NCBI GenBank assembly: GCA_031291305.1 | Contig: JARLJH010000034.1 | Location: 40,746-104,745 of the forward strand | Length of the DNA stretch: 64,000 nt | Reading direction: 5' to 3' | Origin: Rhodoferax sp. | GTDB lineage: Bacteria; Pseudomonadota; Gammaproteobacteria; Burkholderiales; Burkholderiaceae_C | In this document: one piece after another, positions 17,306 through 27,726 of the stretch | Layout of the letters: every line of letters begins with the position of its first letter | How positions within the stretch are numbered: position 1 is the first letter of the stretch | Position numbers and translations under genes: made by a program | The notes under the pieces: generated by a model | The model's database searches: none | Told to the model about the DNA's origin: nothing | The model's input: only the letters and a program-made list of their open reading frames with translations

Positions 17306-20252
17306 CACCACCGCTAGCTCTGCGTTTTTGGGGCGGCTGATCCAGCAAAGCATCGGCATATCGCTCCACGCCAAAGGCCATCAGCCCGCGGAAATTGATG
17401 TGCTCGAAATGTACCGGCCCCATGCGACGCAGCCAGGCGTCTTCAATCGAGTGCTTTTCCTTGCGCCAGCGATCGACGACTTGCTGCATCTTCATGGTGT
17501 TCCAGGCAATGACCAGATTGGTCAAGAGCGCGTGTGAACCGGAAACCGCCCGGATTTCGTCCCGCCGGCGTCCTCGCTCCGCAGCCAGCCGCCCGAAATA
17601 GATAGCCCGCTGCAGCTGGTGGACCGACTCTCCGCGGTTCAACAGGGTGTGCATTTCACGCCGAAATTCAGGATTACTGAAGTAGTCACACAAAAACAAT
17701 GTCCGCAACAGGCGCCCCAGCTGGTCCGCTGCCTTGTGCATGGGATCACCCTGAGCTGAGGAGCCCATCTTCTCCAGCGCTTCCTTGGGTGTCAACCGGC
17801 CGCTACGAATGGAGGCAATCAGTCGCAACAGCTCATCCCACCCTTTGTGAATCGCGCGCTCCGACACATTGGTGAGCGCGATGCGTTCCAGGTTCTCTGG
17901 CAGTTTGACGGATCGGGGCAGGTAAAGCCGACGCTCTGAAAGATCCCGCATCTGGGGACACAAATCAAACCCCAGGAACTTGCTCATAGTCATCGCAACA
18001 AAGGTATACCCGTGGGTATCAACGGCCAACATGGACAGACGCATGTTTTCATCGGTCTGTGCCGCGTTGTATTCCTCAACACCACTTACGGCCACGGACC
18101 CTTGCCGTTCGTTGTGGACGATAGGCTCGTCATGGGCAACTCCGTACACATCCAGGACGTGGGTGTAGAGACCAATCGCTCGGGTGCGACGCCGTGGATC
18201 GGTTCTGGAGTTGTAGAGGTGCCGGGAAGCATCCAGCGCCATCATGTCCGAAGACGCCTTGGTGCCAGAGCCCCAATTGGCCGTGATGGAGTGCTGGCGC
18301 TGGAACTCCACCACACGATCGTTAGCACGGCGCAGGCGCCCATGGGCTTCCAGGGAACGCATCGCAGCAGAAATATGGGCGACCTCGACACCAGGAATCA
18401 TCGCGGCCACGCCCTTGGCATCGTTCTCCGTACCGTGGGCCAATAGCGCCGCGTAGCAGGAGACCAGCTCCTGGGTGGACTTAGCGCGCCGCCCCAACAG
18501 AACTTCGCTGAATCCGGTTGCGGCGTCCATTTCGACAATGATGTCGCCGATCTGAACCTCCCCGATACTGGCAAACATCATGTTTCGGCTCGCGTCAATA
18601 GCCTTGTCTTGTGCCAACGCCTCTATCTAGGGCAAATGCACAAGGCCACTGTCGTCAATGCTGACTTCACCAGCCTCGACTGATTCCGATAGGGCTTGCA
18701 GACCTGCCTCCAGGTGGGCGTACAGCCGGGTGAGGAATTTTTCTGGATCCGCATTCAGGCTCAAAGCGCTGATCAAGCGCAACCGGTCTTTCTTCCATTG
18801 CGCCGGTGGGATGAGCAAGTCCTCACGGTTTCGGTAATCCCAGCTGTGATCCACCCAAAGCCGGGAACTGCGAAAACCATGACGCACTGCCATCATGGTG
18901 GCCGCCTTCAATGCTGCGAACGCTTTGCTCCGATCCTTGACGTTGAGCATTTCATGCCAGACTGGATCGACAATGCTCACATCAAAGTCAGCTGGTAGCT
19001 CCTTAATACCTTTGGCATCCAGCTCCCGGAGTGCCATCACCTGTTTGAGCGGCCGTTGCGCAGCATCACCCTTGATCTCCAGATCAGAGAAGACATTCAG
19101 CAGGGACGTCACCTTCGTGGTGTCGTCTATCAGAGACTGGCGAACCAGGGCGGAGTGCCCAATTGCTGCAATGGGCTCATCGTTGGGAATGAGCTTTTTG
19201 AGGGCTTCGATCTTTTCGTCAGACGTGCTTCCTTCTGCGTGGATGATCAATCGCATTTCATCCCGCTGCTGCCGGTATTCGACAGCGGTACGTGCCTGCT
19301 TGCTAAGAACACGCCCCGATGCATGCCGATACAAATCATTGACACGGCGCCCGGTCAAATACATAAGGGTGTCGGTGAGATCCAACAGGGTGACTCGCAA
19401 GAAGCAGATGACCTCCAACATCTGGGTGTCATCGCTTAGGCGCCGGGTGTCAAAAGGCGGCCGGTTGGCTACGGCTTGGGCATAGGCGCGCATTCGTGCG
19501 GTGGAGATGTGACTCAAAGGCCACTTATCGACTTCAAGCGTCTTGAGATAGGTGATCTTTTCTGAGACTTCCGACAGCGTGGTCGGGCTGTGTTTACCTG
19601 GTGGAGTCTTGAGCCATTCCAGCATGGTGCCGCCCGTGCGCCCTCGGCGTGGTGAAAACACTGCGGAAACCATGTTCTTGCGCACCGAAGCAGGAATTTC
19701 CTTCTTGATTCCTGCCATGGCCAAGGCCTCTGTGGAGGCAAAAGATTCGCGGGCGAGATCGCGCAAAACCCGGTCTGAAGGGAGAAGATAACGGCGATCA
19801 AATAGCCATCGCTCAGCAGCCTGAACCAAGTCATCCACAGAAACTGCCGTATTGCTCAGCTCGGCCAACGCTATTGCTAACTCAGCCAAAACAGCGTCGT
19901 CGGCATCGCTTATTCCTGCGGTATCACGGGCCCATTTTTGATGGTCATAGAGAGTTGCGCGGCGCTCATAGATGGTCTTGAGAGAGGCTATCGCTGTTTC
20001 GCCCAAGACTAGGGAATGACACAAAGATCTGAGTAGGCTGCGCGGGAGATAGGTCGCTCGGTCAAGAACTCGACCGGTGGCACGTAGTACAACGAGCTGA
20101 ACTGCAGCACCAAGCCTGCGGTCTGTCCGAAAGCGTTCGCGGATTGCCGCGATGTCCCCAGAACTCAGCTTAAAAGACTGCTCGACATCAAAGTCTGAAA
20201 GTGACTTTGGAAGCTCCTTGGAGCCGACGAATCGCAAATGAAATCCGGCCAA
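17301..20252 (-). pseudogene. tnpA: Tn3-family transposase TnpA, split by an in-frame amber codon
   Basis: Two frames in the same phase, 20252-18627 (541 residues) and 18617-17301 (438 residues), are separated only by TAG at 18629-18627 and add up to ~980 residues, the normal TnpA length. The first part has the DUF4158-like and central domains. The second holds the Tn3 DDE domain: ASSDMMAL, then VDTHGYTF..., and NRGESVHQLQRAIYFG supplying the catalytic acids in order. A TTG start at 20252 is supported by AGGGAG upstream. Without suppression of the amber codon the catalytic half would not be made attached to the DNA-binding half. No resolvase gene is present nearby. Confidence 0.82.
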
Positions 20253-20401
20253 AGCATCTCCCTGTGGGGTTGCAGTTGCCGAACACTATAACTGGCGACG
20301 GGATGGCTATTTTGAGAGCTTTTCAAGCAAGGGTTTACCCTTGGTTGAAAGCGCGACAATTTGCACGAAAACCTAGATCACCCCTGAAGCGAAGGGCGTT
20401 C

Positions 20402-20407
20402 TATAAT
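20402..20407 (+). promoter_or_regulatory. -10 element (TATAAT) of tRNA-Gly
   Basis: A consensus TATAAT lies 8 bases upstream of the tRNA gene. No convincing -35 hexamer is seen 16-18 bases further up, where the sequence begins to resemble the transposon-side repeat; the original -35 region may have been replaced by insertion. Confidence 0.55.
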
Positions 20408-20415
20408 GGCGGCAC

Positions 20416-20489
20416 GCGGGTGTAGTTCAATGGTAGAACGGCAGCTTCCCAAGCTTCATACGAGGGTTCGATTCCCTTCACCCGCTCCA
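20416..20489 (+). tRNA. tRNA-Gly (anticodon CCC)
   Basis: A full cloverleaf: acceptor GCGGGTG pairs with CACCCGC, the T arm is GAGGG-TTCGATT-CCCTT, and a genomic CCA follows. The anticodon loop TTCCCAA gives CCC, reading GGG glycine codons. The anticodon stem GCAGC/GCTTC has one C-U mismatch at the second pair. The transposon and accessory region lie on its 5' side, the core genome on its 3' side. Confidence 0.93.
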
Positions 20490-20562
20490 AGCGCAGCGTT
20501 TGATATCCCAAAAAAGCGATGAAATCTCAATTAATTCAATGAATTACATCCGAGACTGCATC

Positions 20563-20775
20563 CTATTTGTCACGAGCCTTATTCTCTGCTGCGTCATCCC
20601 AGGTCGCCCAATCTACTTCAAGAACTTCCGGAACTGGTAGCGTACGCGGAAATTCACGCCGCTCTCGCAATGCCGTTGCCCATGTATTGGCAGACTGGTC
20701 AGTACGTGTTGCGGCCCTATTTGCCACTTTGGCGTGCTCAGTATCCGAGGGTTTCAAAAGTTTTTTAAATAACAT
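20563..20775 (-). CDS. Small hypothetical protein
   Basis: 70 residues starting MLFKKLLKPSDTEHAK, rich in charged residues, with VPEVLEVDWATWDDA near the C-terminus. I do not recognise the family. There are no membrane segments. The ribosome binding site is weak. It stands alone between tRNA-Gly and a membrane protein gene on the minus strand. It could be a genuine small protein or a chance frame. Confidence 0.35.
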   Translation of the reverse strand: MLFKKLLKPSDTEHAKVANRAATRTDQSANTWATALRERREFPRTLPVPEVLEVDWATWDDAAENKARDK

Positions 20776-20861
20776 GTTGCCTATACTTTAAGTGCAACAA
20801 ACCATAACGCCAAGTCCGACACCGCAACAGGGTTAAAGCAAGCCCGAGGGAGCTAGGCAAC

Positions 20862-21194
20862 TTACTCTTTTGGTTTGTCGCTATGTGACACCTCATATCC
20901 ATCGGCGACGTAGGCTGGCCCTTTCATCAGCCAGACGATGATGCAGCCAATGCCTACCGTCAAACCAGTTGCCCAAATAAAGGTGGCAACCCCCAGCATG
21001 ATGAAATCAAAAATTTCAATTCGATGCTCAATCTCCGAGGCACTACCTTCGGTGAATGCAAGACGGGCCATCCAAGACGACAGCGCTGGTAACACCGCAC
21101 CCGCCAGTAGTATCTGTGGCATCAACCGCAACAGACGCAGCTCAAACCCATAAGGGGTTCGCTGGAATCCAGGCAGTTTGTTAAGCCACTTCAT
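20862..21194 (-). CDS. Small membrane protein of unknown function
   Basis: 110 residues with two strong hydrophobic helices: about residues 26-46 (LMPQILLAGAVLPALSSW) and 66-90 (IMLGVATFIWATGLTVGIGCIIVWLM), and a hydrophilic tail. An aligned start codon and a frame undisturbed by stops support a real gene. It lies 21 bases downstream of the acetyltransferase gene, so it probably belongs to the glmM transcription unit. I do not recognise a named family. Confidence 0.6.
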   Translation of the reverse strand: MKWLNKLPGFQRTPYGFELRLLRLMPQILLAGAVLPALSSWMARLAFTEGSASEIEHRIEIFDFIMLGVATFIWATGLTVGIGCIIVWLMKGPAYVADGYEVSHSDKPKE

Positions 21195-21215
21195 AAAGTC
21201 ATTGTAGGCAAGACC

Positions 21216-21719
21216 TCAAAGCCACTTCTGCATGAACAGGGCGTGGCCCAGGCTGGGCTCCAACTGATAGTTTTCAAAGCCGATACGACGGTAAAGCCGC
21301 GCCGCAGGTGCGTTGCCAGACAACACTTCCAGGGTGAGCTTGCAGGCACCCCGATCAAGTGCCAGTTGTTCCACCAGCCCCAGCATCTGCTCGCCAATGC
21401 GTTGCCCGCGGTGAGAGGCAGCCACCACCACGTCGTGAATATTCACCAAAGGACGGCAGGCGAACGTCGAAAAGCCCTCGACACAGTTGACAAGGCCAAC
21501 CGGCAATCCACCCAGCGCGTCATCAAATGCCAGTACGCTGAACATAAAGGGGCGTGCCCGCAAGGCCGCTGGCAGATTGGCTTTGGTGAAGTCGGACAAG
21601 GGCTCCGCACCGCCCGCGTTGTCGCGAGCATAAGCGTCCAGCAGGTCGACCAGCGCAGCCGTGTGTGCTGGGTCGTTGTAATCGGCGCGAATCAGTCTCA
21701 AGGATACGGCTTGACTCAT
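21216..21719 (-). CDS. GNAT-family N-acetyltransferase
   Basis: 167 residues. The acetyl-CoA pyrophosphate loop is [13 protein letters not shown] (Q/RxxGxG/A motif A), preceded by the strand VNIHDVVVA, and motif B follows as [16 protein letters not shown]. The substrate cannot be told from sequence. Its ATG overlaps the stop of glmM as ATGA, so it is translationally coupled to phosphoglucosamine mutase, although GlmU normally does the acetylation step of that pathway. Confidence 0.88.
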   Translation of the reverse strand: MSQAVSLRLIRADYNDPAHTAALVDLLDAYARDNAGGAEPLSDFTKANLPAALRARPFMFSVLAFDDALGGLPVGLVNCVEGFSTFACRPLVNIHDVVVAASHRGQRIGEQMLGLVEQLALDRGACKLTLEVLSGNAPAARLYRRIGFENYQLEPSLGHALFMQKWL

Positions 21720-23062
21720 TCCAAACTCTCCGGCTGAACGATAGTTTTGGCGATACGCTGCGCACAGGCCTTGGCTTGGGCGGCATCACGTGCTTCTACC
21801 ATGACGCGTAACAGTGGCTCCGTGCCGCTGGCACGGATTAACACGCGTCCGCTTTGACCTAATTCAGTCTCTACGGCGCGGGTTTCCTCTTCCAGTCTCG
21901 GGCTGGCTTTCCAGTCCTGGCCGGGTTGCAAGCGCACATTGAGCAGGGTTTGTGGGAACAAGGTGACATCTTTGAGCAACTCCGTGAGGCGCTGGCCGCT
22001 ACGCACCACTGTCTGCAACACCTGCAGCGCAGATATCAGACCGTCGCCCGTTGAATGTTTGTCCAGGGCCAGCAGATGACCAGAGCCTTCGCCACCTAGC
22101 AGCCAACCGTTCTTATCCAACTCTTCCAGCACATAGCGGTCACCCACTTTGGCGCGTACAAAAGCGACGCCACGTGATGTCAAAGCCACTTCAACCGCCA
22201 TGTTGGTCATCAGGGTACCCACCACACCAGGCACAGCTTCACCACGGCGCAGCCGGTCAACCACCATCAGGTACAGCAATTCGTCGCCATTGAACAGACG
22301 GCCCTGGGCATCGACAATTTGCAGCCGGTCAGCATCGCCATCGAGTGCCACGCCCATGTCTGCACGGTGTGCCTTGACAGCGTCGACCAACGCATCTGGG
22401 TGCGTGGCTCCTACGCCGCGATTGATGTTCAGCCCGTCGGGCGCACAGCCAATCGAAATCACCTCTGCGCCCAATTCGTGAAACACCTTGGGCGCAATCT
22501 GGTAAGCCGCACCGTGGGCGGCGTCGACCACAATGCGTAGACCCTTGAGCGTCAGGTTGTTGGCAAACGTACTCTTACAAAATTCAATGTAGCGCCCTGC
22601 CGCATCGTCAAGGCGACGAGACTTGCCCAGGTTGGCCGAGTCCACCCAGACCGGATCCATGGCCAAAACTGCCTCTACATCACGCTCCCACTCATCCGAC
22701 AGCTTGGTGCCCTGTGCGCTGAAAAACTTGATGCCGTTATCGTCAAATGGGTTATGGCTTGCGCTGATGACCACACCCAGCGAAGCACGCTGCGCACGTG
22801 TCAGGTACGCCACGCCGGGTGTGGGCAAGGGGCCAAGCAGCACCACATCAACCCCCGCCGAGTTAAAACCACTCTCCAACGCGCTTTCAAGCATGTAGCC
22901 CGAGATACGAGTGTCCTTGCCGATCAGCACTGTGGGCCGTGCCTCCGAGCGCTTAAGCACCCGGCCAACCGCATGCGCCAAGCGCAATACAAAATCCGGC
23001 GTAATGGGCGCTTGCCCCACCGTGCCACGAATGCCATCTGTTCCAAAATATTGACGCGTCAT
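21716..23062 (-). CDS. glmM: Phosphoglucosamine mutase
   Basis: 448 residues, the standard length. It converts glucosamine-6-phosphate to glucosamine-1-phosphate on the route to UDP-GlcNAc for peptidoglycan and lipid A. FGTDGIRG at the N-terminus and [18 protein letters not shown] around residue 100 carry the phosphorylated Ser102. The metal-binding loop is [11 protein letters not shown], and [14 protein letters not shown] near the C-terminus binds the sugar phosphate. It follows folP by 35 bases in the conserved ftsH-folP-glmM order. Confidence 0.97.
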   Translation of the reverse strand: MTRQYFGTDGIRGTVGQAPITPDFVLRLAHAVGRVLKRSEARPTVLIGKDTRISGYMLESALESGFNSAGVDVVLLGPLPTPGVAYLTRAQRASLGVVISASHNPFDDNGIKFFSAQGTKLSDEWERDVEAVLAMDPVWVDSANLGKSRRLDDAAGRYIEFCKSTFANNLTLKGLRIVVDAAHGAAYQIAPKVFHELGAEVISIGCAPDGLNINRGVGATHPDALVDAVKAHRADMGVALDGDADRLQIVDAQGRLFNGDELLYLMVVDRLRRGEAVPGVVGTLMTNMAVEVALTSRGVAFVRAKVGDRYVLEELDKNGWLLGGEGSGHLLALDKHSTGDGLISALQVLQTVVRSGQRLTELLKDVTLFPQTLLNVRLQPGQDWKASPRLEEETRAVETELGQSGRVLIRASGTEPLLRVMVEARDAAQAKACAQRIAKTIVQPESLE

Positions 23063-23097
23063 GAGGGAATATGTCCTTGTGAATCAATCTGTGTTGG

Positions 23098-23964
23098 CTA
23101 AGCTGATCTTATCGCCTCAAGCACCTTTAAAACCTGCACGGTTTCCTTGACATCGTGTACGCGAACAACCGAGGCCCCTTGCTGCACAGCGCACATTGCC
23201 GCCGCCAGACTGGGAGCCAGGCGCTCTTGGGGAGCTAGTTTTTCGCCTTGGTCGGCGTGCGCAGTCATGCCCGCCAACGACGACTTGCGTGACCAGCCAG
23301 CCAGCAAGGGGTAGCCCGCTGCCAGCAGTTCCGACTGACGTGCCAGTAGTAAAAAATTCTGAGCCACGGTCTTGCCAAAGCCAATACCAGGGTCCAACAT
23401 GATTCTGGTCTTTTCGACCCCTAGCCCCTGTAAATCCTGGGCAGACAGCTCTAAAAACGAGAGTACCGTGGGCAGCACATCGCCGGTCATGGGCTGCACC
23501 TGCATGGTCTGCGGCTCCAGATGCATGTGCATCAGACACACGCCACAACTTGGGTGCCTAGCCACCACGCGCGTGGCATCGGCCTGGCCATGCGCGTCAC
23601 GCCAGCGCAAGGCCCAAACGTCGTTGATGATGTCGGCTCCGAGGTCCAGCACGTCCTGCATGACCTGTGGCTTGTAGGTATCCACAGACACCGGTACGCC
23701 CAGCTTGACAGCCTCCTTGACCACGGGAACAACACGTGCCAATTCCTCTTGCAGGCTCAGCGGCGCTGCACCTGGCCGGGTGGACTCGCCGCCGATGTCC
23801 AGAATATCAGCGCCCTCGTGGATCAACTGTTCGCAATGACGCAGCGCAGCTGTGGTCGTGCCATGCTGACCACCGTCAGAAAAAGAATCTGGCGTGATAT
23901 TCACAATCCCCATCACCCGAGGGGAGCTCAGATCAATCTGAAAGCGGGTGGTTTGCCAGTACAT
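23098..23964 (-). CDS. folP: Dihydropteroate synthase
   Basis: About 288 residues. It condenses 6-hydroxymethyl-dihydropterin pyrophosphate with para-aminobenzoate in folate synthesis and is the target of sulfonamides. Visible motifs: MGIVNITPDSFSDGG, ADILDIGGESTRPGA (both family signatures), DPGIGFGKT, and a C-terminal RVHDVKETVQVLKV. The start is uncertain: ATG at 23964 gives the usual N-terminus, while a TTG at 23997 would add 11 residues; neither has a good ribosome binding site. It lies between ftsH and glmM, as in many beta- and gammaproteobacteria. Confidence 0.96.
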   Translation of the reverse strand: MYWQTTRFQIDLSSPRVMGIVNITPDSFSDGGQHGTTTAALRHCEQLIHEGADILDIGGESTRPGAAPLSLQEELARVVPVVKEAVKLGVPVSVDTYKPQVMQDVLDLGADIINDVWALRWRDAHGQADATRVVARHPSCGVCLMHMHLEPQTMQVQPMTGDVLPTVLSFLELSAQDLQGLGVEKTRIMLDPGIGFGKTVAQNFLLLARQSELLAAGYPLLAGWSRKSSLAGMTAHADQGEKLAPQERLAPSLAAAMCAVQQGASVVRVHDVKETVQVLKVLEAIRSA

Positions 23965-24014
23965 GGTCAACAAAAACGGGGCTTGCGCCCCGTTCAATGA
24001 AAGGTTGATCAGAA

Positions 24015-25934
24015 TCAGGCAGCGTGAGGCGCCGCGTCGGTTTTTACGGCAGGTGTGCCACCACTGCCATTATCAGAACCAGCGACAGGGATACGTGGTG
24101 TCCAGTCTTTGGGAGGACGCGGGTCTTTACCAGCCATGATGTCATCAAGCTGCTCACTGTCAATGGTCTCCCATTCCAGCAGCGCTTTGGCCATGGTATG
24201 CATCTTGTCGCTATTTTCCTCAATCAAGCGGCGCGCCAAAGCGTACTGCTCGTCGATGATACGGCGCACTTCAGAGTCCACCTTCTGCATCGTTTCTTCG
24301 CTCATGTTGGTGGTCTTGGTCACCGAACGGCCAAGAAACACTTCGCCTTCGTTTTCTGCATAAACCATCGGACCTAGCGCCGCCGTCATGCCATAACGCA
24401 TGACCATGTCGCGAGCGATTTGTGTGGCGCGCTCAAAATCATTGCTGGCACCGGTGGTCATCTGGTTCATGAACACTTCTTCTGCAATCCGGCCGCCAAA
24501 CAGCATGCTGATCTGATTGAGCATGTAGTCTTTGTCGTAGCTGTAACGGTCTTGTGCAGGCAAGCTCATCGTCACGCCCAGGGCACGCCCACGCGGGATG
24601 ATGGTGACCTTGTGCACCGGATCACACTTGGGCAACAGCTTGCCAATCAGTGCGTGGCCGGACTCGTGGTATGCCGTGTTGCGGCGTTCTTCCTCGGGCA
24701 TGACCATGCTCTTGCGCTCCGGGCCCATGAGGATCTTGTCTTTGGCTTTCTCGAAGTCCTGCATTTCCACCGTGCGTGCATTGCGCCGGGCGGCCATCAA
24801 GGCCGCTTCATTGCACAGGTTAGCCAAATCAGCACCGCTCATGCCAGGGGTACCGCGAGCGATCACGCCGGGGTTGACGTCCGGGCTAACTGGAACCTTG
24901 CGCATGTGTACATTCAAAATCTGTTCACGGCCACGAATATCAGGCAGTGTCACGTACACCTGGCGGTCAAAACGACCTGGTCGCAGGAGCGCAGCATCCA
25001 GAATGTCCGGGCGATTGGTGGCCGCCACAACGATCACGCCCACATTGGTCTCAAAACCATCCATTTCAACCAGCATCTGGTTCAGCGTCTGCTCGCGCTC
25101 GTCGTTGCCACCGCCCAAACCGGCACCACGCTGGCGACCCACCGCGTCAATTTCATCGATAAAGATGATGCAAGGCGCGTTCTTCTTGGCGTTATCAAAC
25201 ATGTCTCGCACGCGTGACGCGCCGACACCCACAAACATTTCCACGAAATCCGAGCCTGAGATGGAAAAGAACGGGACCTTGGCTTCGCCAGCAATGCTCT
25301 TGGCCAGCAGCGTTTTACCGGTTCCGGGCGGGCCCACCAAGAGCAAGCCGCGCGGAATACGGCCACCAAGCTTCTGAAACTTGGCTGGATCCTTCAGAAA
25401 GTCCACGACTTCCTTGACTTCTTCCTTGGCTTCGTCGCAACCGGCCACATCGGCAAAGGTTACGGTGTTGGTGTTTTCATCCAGCAAACGGGCCTTGCTT
25501 TTGCCAAAGCTGAACGCCCCACCTTTGCCACCACCCTGCATCTGACGCATGAAATACACCCAGACACCTATCAACAAGAGCATCGGGCCCCAGCTGACCA
25601 GCAAGGTCATCAGGACCGAGCCTTCTTCCTTGGGACGCACATCAAACTTGACATCATTGGCAATCAGGTCGCCGACCAGACCCCGATCAAGATACGTCGC
25701 TGTCGTGCGAATATGGCGTTCATCGCTGGTCACGGCGAGAATCTCGGTCCCACTTTGACCTTCCATGATGACGGCACTTTTGATATGGTTGTTGCGGACT
25801 TCATCCAGAAAATCAGAGTAGCCGACATAGCCAGCACCAGCCGTCGGACGGGCGTCAAACTGTTTGAAAACAGTAAACAACACCATTGCGATGACCATCC
25901 AGACCGCAATTTTTGAAAACCATGGATTGTTCAA
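24015..25934 (-). CDS. ftsH: ATP-dependent zinc metalloprotease FtsH
   Basis: 639 residues, a membrane-bound AAA+ protease that degrades misfolded membrane proteins and regulators such as LpxC in E. coli. Two N-terminal membrane helices ([12 protein letters not shown] and [18 protein letters not shown]) flank a periplasmic domain. The AAA module has GPPGTGKT (Walker A), [15 protein letters not shown] (Walker B) and the second region of homology [20 protein letters not shown]. The zinc site is HESGH. I place the start at TTG 25934 because TTGGAG lies six bases upstream; the longer frame begins inside that site. It is cotranscribed with rlmE. Confidence 0.97.
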   Translation of the reverse strand: MNNPWFSKIAVWMVIAMVLFTVFKQFDARPTAGAGYVGYSDFLDEVRNNHIKSAVIMEGQSGTEILAVTSDERHIRTTATYLDRGLVGDLIANDVKFDVRPKEEGSVLMTLLVSWGPMLLLIGVWVYFMRQMQGGGKGGAFSFGKSKARLLDENTNTVTFADVAGCDEAKEEVKEVVDFLKDPAKFQKLGGRIPRGLLLVGPPGTGKTLLAKSIAGEAKVPFFSISGSDFVEMFVGVGASRVRDMFDNAKKNAPCIIFIDEIDAVGRQRGAGLGGGNDEREQTLNQMLVEMDGFETNVGVIVVAATNRPDILDAALLRPGRFDRQVYVTLPDIRGREQILNVHMRKVPVSPDVNPGVIARGTPGMSGADLANLCNEAALMAARRNARTVEMQDFEKAKDKILMGPERKSMVMPEEERRNTAYHESGHALIGKLLPKCDPVHKVTIIPRGRALGVTMSLPAQDRYSYDKDYMLNQISMLFGGRIAEEVFMNQMTTGASNDFERATQIARDMVMRYGMTAALGPMVYAENEGEVFLGRSVTKTTNMSEETMQKVDSEVRRIIDEQYALARRLIEENSDKMHTMAKALLEWETIDSEQLDDIMAGKDPRPPKDWTPRIPVAGSDNGSGGTPAVKTDAAPHAA

Positions 25935-26034
25935 GCGAAGCTCCAATAAAAACGCATGACAGGCGTTGACAACTCAATAGCCCGGATTCTAGGCTTTTCA
26001 ATAGCTTGCGACCCAGGCAGCTGATTGATCAACC

Positions 26035-26727
26035 TCAGCTAAGGCATGGAAATGCGGATTTTTTTTGAACCAATCCAACCAAGAAAGTCTCGGATGAGCG
26101 GTCGCGCGACGCTTTGGGCTTGACACATTTGACCGTGACAAACGTTTCACGAAAGCGTTTCACCAGCAAGTCGTAACTCCCACCGTGGAAAACCTTGGCC
26201 ACCAGCGCACCCTGCGGCTTGAGATGGGCTTGCGAGAACTCAAGCGCCAATTCGACCAGATGCTCGATGCGAGCGGCATCCACCGACTCGATGCCCGACA
26301 GGTTGGGCGCCATGTCCGAGATGACTACATCGGCCAGTTGCCCCTGCATGCAGGCGGCCAATTCTTCCAGCACCACATCCTCGCGGATGTCGCCCTGAAT
26401 GAACAATACGCCTTCGATGGGTTCCATAGGCAGGATGTCCAGTGCAATGATTCTGCCATTGAGCGCCCCTATTGCCGCACCACCGCCCTGCGCAGTTTTT
26501 GGCGACATCTTGCGGCGCACATACTGACTCCAGGCACCCGGCGTTGAACCCAGATCCACCACCAGTTGCCCGGGTTTGATCAGGTGCAGGTTTTCGTCAA
26601 TTTCCTTCAACTTGTAGGCTGCACGCGCCCGATAGCCGTCTTTTTGGGCCAATTTGACATAGGTGTCATTCACATGATCATTGAGCCATGCGCGATTGAC
26701 CTTGCTGCTTTTAACTGCTGATTTCAT
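26035..26727 (-). CDS. rlmE: 23S rRNA 2'-O-ribose methyltransferase RlmE (FtsJ/RrmJ)
   Basis: 230 residues. It methylates the 2'-OH of U2552 (E. coli numbering) in the 50S A-loop using S-adenosylmethionine. WLNDHVNDTYVKLAQKDGYRARAAYKL is the N-terminal signature, with the first catalytic Lys. VVDLGSTPGAWSQYV is the SAM loop, VVISDMAPNLSG holds the catalytic Asp, and LVAKVFHGG the second Lys. The start at 26727 (MKSAVKSSK) is preferred over 26757, which would overlap the divergent yhbY gene. ftsH follows after about 100 bases. Confidence 0.96.
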   Translation of the reverse strand: MKSAVKSSKVNRAWLNDHVNDTYVKLAQKDGYRARAAYKLKEIDENLHLIKPGQLVVDLGSTPGAWSQYVRRKMSPKTAQGGGAAIGALNGRIIALDILPMEPIEGVLFIQGDIREDVVLEELAACMQGQLADVVISDMAPNLSGIESVDAARIEHLVELALEFSQAHLKPQGALVAKVFHGGSYDLLVKRFRETFVTVKCVKPKASRDRSSETFLVGLVQKKSAFPCLS

Positions 26728-26755
26728 AAATATGTATCTCACCGATAATACGGCC

Positions 26756-27232
26756 ATGCCTCAAATATTACTGACCCCTGCCCAACGCAAACTGCACCGC
26801 GCCGATGCGCACCACCTCGACCCCGTGGTCATGATCGGTGGCGACGGCCTGACCGCTGCCGTCAAAAAAGAAGCCGATGCCGCGTTAAGCGCCCATGGCC
26901 TGATCAAAGTCCGGGTGTTTTCCGATGACCGTGCCGCCCGCGAAACTATGTTTTCAACCCTGGCCGACGAACTCAATGCGGCTCCCATACAGCACATCGG
27001 CAAGCTGCTGGTACTCTGGCGGCCCATGCCTGAGCGCGAAAAGACGGTCGACGAAGACCGCATGCCCGGCCCCAAGGATGTGAAGGTCCTCAAGTTCAGC
27101 AAACGCGGCGGTCAGCGCCCCGAAGTCAAAACACTACGCGTCTTGGGTAACCAGCGCCTGACCTCGGGTGGTCAGATCAAACGCGCCAAAAAGAAACCGA
27201 TCAGCATCAAAAAACGCAACCAAAACGGATGA
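26756..27232 (+). CDS. yhbY: YhbY-family CRM-domain RNA-binding protein with basic C-terminal tail
   Basis: 158 residues. Residues 1-95 are the CRM domain: LTPAQRKLHRADAHHLDPVVMIGGDGLTAAV, KEADAALSAHGLIKVRV, the GxxG-like loop, and IQHIGKLLVLWRP. YhbY associates with pre-50S ribosomal subunits. The E. coli protein is about 97 residues; here ~60 more follow, ending in a Lys/Arg-rich stretch (RAKKKPISIKKRNQNG) likely to bind RNA. It is divergent from rlmE with 28 bases between starts, so two rRNA-maturation genes share a promoter region. Confidence 0.92.
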   Translation: MPQILLTPAQRKLHRADAHHLDPVVMIGGDGLTAAVKKEADAALSAHGLIKVRVFSDDRAARETMFSTLADELNAAPIQHIGKLLVLWRPMPEREKTVDEDRMPGPKDVKVLKFSKRGGQRPEVKTLRVLGNQRLTSGGQIKRAKKKPISIKKRNQNG

Positions 27233-27253
27233 CTGCGAGCCCTGGCTCGCGCA

Positions 27254-27679
27254 TCAGGCGGGCTTGGCGGTCACCAGTTTGCGAAACGTCAGGCCAGCGC
27301 AAATCCACTGCAACACATAAAAACCACTACCCAGGCTGTGCCACAAACGCAAGTTGTCCCGAGCAATGATGTGCGGGGCCACGCCAAATTCTGACAACAG
27401 CGCCAACAGCATCCCAAGAACTATAAAAACGGTAGCTTCTTGCGCAAGCTTCACCTGGGCTTGAGGCTGATTTGACCTTGAAATAAACAACAGCAGCAAG
27501 CCACACACCACTGCCACCCAGGTTTGCGTCGAGAACAACTTCGCGGCCATATTGCCCGCCATGGCCGGTGTCGGCAGATTGGCAAATAGCATCGGCACCA
27601 CATAAAAGCCGACGGTCGTCAGACTGCCCCACCACAAGGCAGCGACCCAAACCGGTATGGATGGGAAGAAGGACTTCAT
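27254..27679 (-). CDS. DUF4149-family membrane protein
   Basis: 141 residues with four hydrophobic segments: VWVAALWWGSLTTVGFYVVP, TWVAVVCGLLLLFIS, ATVFIVLGMLLALLSEFGV and FYVLQWICAGLTF. The WxG-x3-VGFYVVPMLFA start and the order of helices match DUF4149 proteins, whose function is unknown. It lies downstream of greA on the same strand, 47 bases away, and is convergent with yhbY across a short hairpin (GCGAGCC/GGCTCGC, 27235-27250). Confidence 0.8.
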   Translation of the reverse strand: MKSFFPSIPVWVAALWWGSLTTVGFYVVPMLFANLPTPAMAGNMAAKLFSTQTWVAVVCGLLLLFISRSNQPQAQVKLAQEATVFIVLGMLLALLSEFGVAPHIIARDNLRLWHSLGSGFYVLQWICAGLTFRKLVTAKPA

Positions 27680-27726
27680 CGGCTAAAGGACTGTGACATC
27701 ACTGGCTGGCGAGACGGAACTCTGTA

